This document shows, one piece after another, positions 21,125 to 23,627 of a stretch of 23,627 bases of DNA. The number at the start of each line of letters is the position of its first letter. Positions within the stretch are counted from its first letter, which is position 1. The notes under the pieces are model-generated. The model saw only the letters and a list, made by a program, of their open reading frames with translations. It was not told the origin of the DNA and searched no databases. The translations under genes and the position numbers were made by a program. Origin of the DNA: a virus; the IMG/VR virus record IMGVR_UViG_3300023170_000174, positions 1 through 23,627 of that record; one strand, 5' to 3'.

Positions 21125-21278
21125 TATTAAAATCTCCTATTAGTTGAGGTATTTCAAGACTATCAATCAATCGTAATAATTCAGGCAGATATACTCGTTT
21201 TTCTGTATCTGATATTGTTTTTACTTGTAGCATTGCTCCAAGTTCTTTGATTCTTCTGATTGTTTCTGATAAGTCCAT
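21108..21278 (-). CDS. Hypothetical small protein (56 aa)
   Basis: A 56-codon gene with AGAGGAG before its ATG and a 17-base overlap with the connector gene. The product (MDLSETIRRIKELGAMLQVK; VYLPELLRLIDSLEIPQL) is helical and amphipathic, and begins and ends with leucine-rich helices. No family is recognised. It lies 15 bases after the endolysin gene. Confidence 0.6.
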   Translation of the reverse strand: MDLSETIRRIKELGAMLQVKTISDTEKRVYLPELLRLIDSLEIPQLIGDFNNEYIS

Positions 21279-21293
21279 ATTCTCCTCTATTGT

Positions 21294-21779
21294 TTATATA
21301 CTGGTTGCTCTTTTAAACCACCCATAATAAAATCGTTCTTGGGTTGGCTTTTGATGTACTAACTTTGCATAAAATAAGCATCTATAAGCTTGTAATCGTT
21401 GTTTTGATACGACTTGTGAATGTTCTATCGTATTTGGTCCAATCAAGCCATCTTCGGCTATTTTTGTTTGTTTTTTGCTATTAATAGCTTTTTGTAAGAC
21501 TTTAACTGCTTGTGATTGTCCCATATTAACACACATATCGAAATAGGTGGCTTTCAAATCTTCAGGAAGTTGATCTGCTTTGCTTGGTTTCCAATAGCTA
21601 TGATAATAAATATCAATCGCTTGGTGTTTGGTTAGATTTTTAATATCTAATTCAGGAAACCATCGTTTTGCAATTCCAAAGTTTGTTTCACCACCTTTAT
21701 CGTAGGGATCATTCACATAACCCCCTTCATGTTCAATGACTTGTGAAATAATTGTTTCGAATGTTCTATCGTAAGACAT
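21294..21779 (-). CDS. Endolysin, GH108 N-acetylmuramidase
   Basis: This 161-aa protein degrades peptidoglycan at the end of infection. The front VIEHEGGYVNDPYDKGGETN carries the EGGY motif with the catalytic Glu18, followed by FGIAKRWFP, the GH108 (DUF847-type) core. Residues near 113-119 (EDGLIGPNT) match the small peptidoglycan-binding domain that ends this family. The usual length is about 160-180 aa, so it is complete. No signal peptide is visible; export would need a holin. Two small genes, one hydrophobic, lie just upstream. Confidence 0.9.
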   Translation of the reverse strand: MSYDRTFETIISQVIEHEGGYVNDPYDKGGETNFGIAKRWFPELDIKNLTKHQAIDIYYHSYWKPSKADQLPEDLKATYFDMCVNMGQSQAVKVLQKAINSKKQTKIAEDGLIGPNTIEHSQVVSKQRLQAYRCLFYAKLVHQKPTQERFYYGWFKRATSI

Positions 21780-21784
21780 TACAA

Positions 21785-21940
21785 CTATTTCTTTAGTGCC
21801 TTTTTTACTTCAATCCAAATTTCGTCATCTAATTGATTAGAAGATTTGGATACTAAGTGATCTCCTAATTTCAATAATACAGAAATCAAGATTTTTTCAC
21901 TTAATAGGGTTGTTAATAATTTACTTACTATCAGATTCAT
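21785..21940 (-). CDS. Small amphipathic/hydrophobic protein next to endolysin (51 aa)
   Basis: A 51-codon gene with GAGGAGAG before its ATG, 5 bases upstream of the endolysin gene. Its first half is a hydrophobic helix (LIVSKLLTTLLSEKILISVL), and the second half is a charged helix (LDDEIWIEVKKALKK). It could associate with the membrane and act as a holin-like partner of the endolysin, but the span is interrupted by Ser-Glu-Lys, so a plain amphipathic helix is as likely. It overlaps the 77-aa gene by 20 bases. Confidence 0.6.
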   Translation of the reverse strand: MNLIVSKLLTTLLSEKILISVLLKLGDHLVSKSSNQLDDEIWIEVKKALKK

Positions 21941-22154
21941 CTTTACTCTCCTCTTTGTCGTTTTTATTAAACGATTCAGTTAGCATTTTAGCAAAAGCAC
22001 CTTCAGCAACAGATTCTCTATCTAACTGAAATGCTAAGTTTGCTTTGTTTCTACGACAATTCTCTATGTGGTCTACAAGAATCTTTTGTTCTTGTGACAA
22101 CTCATCATAATTATAGTCTTTGTCGTTGATTGTTATTTTTCTTTCTTCACTCAT
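21921..22154 (-). CDS. Small DUF6447-like phage protein (77 aa)
   Basis: The product reads RKITINDKDYNYDELSQEQK followed by a helix (VDHIENCRRNKANLAFQLDR) and an acidic Lys/Asp/Ser tail. The layout, a short beta hairpin ITI(D/N)..(D/E)Y then DLS.E.k and a helix counting residues per subunit, resembles small phage proteins of the DUF6447 kind. The function is unknown. It lies in the late operon between a virion protein gene and the 51-aa gene. Confidence 0.6.
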   Translation of the reverse strand: MSEERKITINDKDYNYDELSQEQKILVDHIENCRRNKANLAFQLDRESVAEGAFAKMLTESFNKNDKEESKDESDSK

Positions 22155-22185
22155 TACATAACCTCATGTTGTTTGTTAAAAAATC

Positions 22186-22779
22186 TTATGCACCCACATA
22201 TCCATCGGTATCGGCTGCTCTACCTGATCCTGCATTTGTATAAAAAGTATCTTTCATGCCAATATTAGTAGTATTCAATCCATATCCAGTTCCTAATTCA
22301 TCTGCTTGTAACCAAGAAGTTAAATATCCATACACTTCTATTAATCCACCACCTATATCTAAATTAGTAGGATAAACATACTCTACAAATGGATTAGCAT
22401 AATAAATAGTAGCACCTGAATTGTGTTCATCTCCTATCAATCCATCTCCAGTAGGGTCTTCTGCATTTTCTAAACTACTTTCGTTTCTTTTTACTGTTAA
22501 AGTATTAGTAGAAATATTTTGGATAAACATAATTTCTGTTCCAATAACTATATATTGTCCTATTGAAAATGCACTACCATCGCTAACATCTACACCAGTT
22601 TCTGAAGTAGTTAATGTTTCTGCTAAAGTTTCTCCACTATTAGTGTGAGTCATTGTTAAATCTCCACCACTTCCTGCACGAAGTCCATTTAAACTTAAAT
22701 TAGTTTGTATATCAACTCCACAAGCTACAGCTAAGTCAGACATTCCAATATTAGTGGCTGGTACTACTGGTAATGCCAT
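22186..22779 (-). CDS. Putative virion / tail fibre-associated structural protein
   Basis: The 197-aa product is rich in Gly, Thr, Asn and Ser with few basic residues, typical of exposed virion proteins. The segment LTTSETGVDVSDGSAFSIGQ followed by YIVIGTEIMFIQNISTNTL and VKRNESS is a small beta domain seen in several phage tail proteins. It starts in a TAATG overlap with the coiled-coil gene. Its place right after the S74 fibre suggests a partner of that fibre. No named family is certain. Confidence 0.5.
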   Translation of the reverse strand: MALPVVPATNIGMSDLAVACGVDIQTNLSLNGLRAGSGGDLTMTHTNSGETLAETLTTSETGVDVSDGSAFSIGQYIVIGTEIMFIQNISTNTLTVKRNESSLENAEDPTGDGLIGDEHNSGATIYYANPFVEYVYPTNLDIGGGLIEVYGYLTSWLQADELGTGYGLNTTNIGMKDTFYTNAGSGRAADTDGYVGA

Positions 22780-23030
22780 TATTCAGCATCTCTAATTGCT
22801 ATATAGTCTGCTAATTCTGATTCACACTCAGTAAGTTGTGCTTGTAAATTAGCTTTATGTGCTTCACATTGTGATATAGCATCATCTACTGATTTTACAT
22901 CAGTATAATCCACTACTTCTACATCATTTCCTGATGCATCTTGCATCGTTCTTGTATGCTTGATCTCTACCATTTTAGGTGAATCAACTTGTACTTGTTC
23001 TTGTACTTTTTCTGCGATTACTTTAGCCAT
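22779..23030 (-). CDS. Coiled-coil protein next to the fibre (83 aa)
   Basis: The product begins with a polar stretch (KVIAEKVQEQVQVDSPKMVE), has a short beta hairpin with an ASGNDVEVVDY turn, and ends in a helical coiled-coil (ISQCEAHKANLQAQLTECES) with two cysteines at like spacing. It overlaps the fibre gene by 8 bases. It may be a trimeric accessory or chaperone of the fibre. No family is recognised. Confidence 0.55.
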   Translation of the reverse strand: MAKVIAEKVQEQVQVDSPKMVEIKHTRTMQDASGNDVEVVDYTDVKSVDDAISQCEAHKANLQAQLTECESELADYIAIRDAE

Positions 23031-23610
23031 TTAACCTCTCCTTAAGTTCGTTAATTTGTTGTTGTTGTTCTTTTATTGCCTCTATAAGTAGAGGTACAAT
23101 TTTTTCATATTTAACTGCTTTATATCCAGTATCTCTTGTAGTAACTACTTCAGGTAGGACTTCTTCTATTTCTTGTGCTATAACACCTACATCGTGTCCT
23201 TCATTACCATGTATAGTTTTCTTTTCTTCTTTAGTTAATTCTTTCCAATCAAATTCTACACCATTAATCTGTAACACTTTATCTAATGCACTATCTAATG
23301 GTTTGATGTTTTCTTTTAATCTTTTGTCAGAAGTTGAATAAGCTACTACATCATTACTACAATCTAATCTTCCTGATGTACCACTTGGTGTTACATTAAT
23401 ACCTACTGAACCACCAAATTCAGCACTATTAGCACTTCTATCAAATTTTAAATGTGCAAAACTTCCATCCCAAAATTCAAAATCTTCACTTCCACCACCT
23501 GTTAGTCCAAATCTCCAAAGTTCTGTACCACTTTCATTTGCTAATTGTATTTGACTTCTACCAGTTGATGAACTTCTTTCAATTTTTAGATATTGAGATA
23601 CACCACTCAT
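23023..23610 (-). CDS. Tail fibre/spike protein with S74 intramolecular chaperone
   Basis: This 195-aa protein has a Gly/Ser-rich beta N-terminal part (about residues 5-90) and a C-terminal S74 (intramolecular chaperone auto-processing) domain from about 92: YSTSDKRLKENIKPL with Ser94 and Lys99 as the expected dyad, then VEFDWKEL, HDVGVIAQEIEEVLPEVV, and a final coiled-coil ending EQQQQINELKERLNG. In relatives the domain trimerises the fibre and cuts itself off next to the Ser. The gene lies at the right edge and is complete. It is short, so it is probably a fibre tip or a trimeric adaptor rather than a whole fibre. Confidence 0.85.
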   Translation of the reverse strand: MSGVSQYLKIERSSSTGRSQIQLANESGTELWRFGLTGGGSEDFEFWDGSFAHLKFDRSANSAEFGGSVGINVTPSGTSGRLDCSNDVVAYSTSDKRLKENIKPLDSALDKVLQINGVEFDWKELTKEEKKTIHGNEGHDVGVIAQEIEEVLPEVVTTRDTGYKAVKYEKIVPLLIEAIKEQQQQINELKERLNG

Positions 23611-23627
23611 TTTTATATCTAATTTTG

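Noticed and set aside
1-23627. Prophage, tRNA genes, CRISPR or diversity-generating retroelement
   Set aside because: No integrase, repressor, att repeat, tRNA fold, spaced repeat array or reverse transcriptase was seen on either strand.

Overview
The window is a stretch of a tailed double-stranded DNA phage genome, most likely a siphovirus. It carries a large terminase, a portal, a tail-tube protein, a G/GT-type tail chaperone pair, a short tape measure, tail-tip proteins, a GH108 endolysin and an S74 auto-cleaving fibre, with no tail sheath or baseplate wedge. The DNA is clearly AT-rich, genes are tightly packed with ATGA, GTGA and TAATG overlaps, and nearly every gene lies on the minus strand. 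Several small proteins resemble families I associate with phages of marine bacteria: the 45-aa SKKSISKNI protein, the 49-aa HIMPNGQLMSDS protein and the 108-aa FKARHKRNIA protein. An AT-rich Gram-negative marine host is therefore plausible, but no host marker is visible. There is no integrase, repressor, tRNA or CRISPR.

Layout in transcription order, all leftwards unless stated. (1) 23610 to 12029 is a late structural and lysis block: S74 fibre, two further virion proteins, small proteins, GH108 lysozyme, a head-tail connector, tail completion proteins, tail tube, chaperones with a -1 frameshift site, tape measure, a cluster of tiny genes with an XhlA-like protein, and two tail-tip proteins. 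It ends at a hairpin terminator at 11963-11988 that is shared with the only plus-strand gene (11720-11932). (2) 11443-11719 is a divergent intergenic region with two perfect DnaA boxes, an inverted repeat, a polypyrimidine tract and an AT-rich flank. It is the best candidate for a replication origin and for early promoters. (3) 11442 to 6564 is an early, DNA-metabolism operon of small membrane and unknown proteins, an SSB-like protein, a C5-type DNA methyltransferase, a NinG-like HNH protein, a RecB-like nuclease, zinc-ribbon proteins and a replication-organiser-like protein. (4) 6406 to 3699 looks like a separate unit with its own candidate promoter: a beta-class DNA methyltransferase, a sigma-4/LuxR-like helix-turn-helix protein, an HNH endonuclease and a PD-(D/E)XK-like protein. 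It ends at a terminator at 3598-3621. (5) 3424 to 1 is the packaging and head operon: DUF5681-type small terminase, large terminase, a small membrane protein, portal, and a minor head protein cut by the window edge.

If the source genome is circular or circularly permuted (inference), block 5 runs off the left end through capsid genes and re-enters as block 1. That would make one long late operon from the promoter near 3500 to the terminator at 11963. The phage seems to rely on the host replisome, since no polymerase, helicase or primase is seen here. It loads its origin through DnaA-like sites and protects its DNA with two methyltransferases of different chemistry. About a dozen genes shorter than 60 codons are supported by strong ribosome binding sites and coupled stop/start overlaps.
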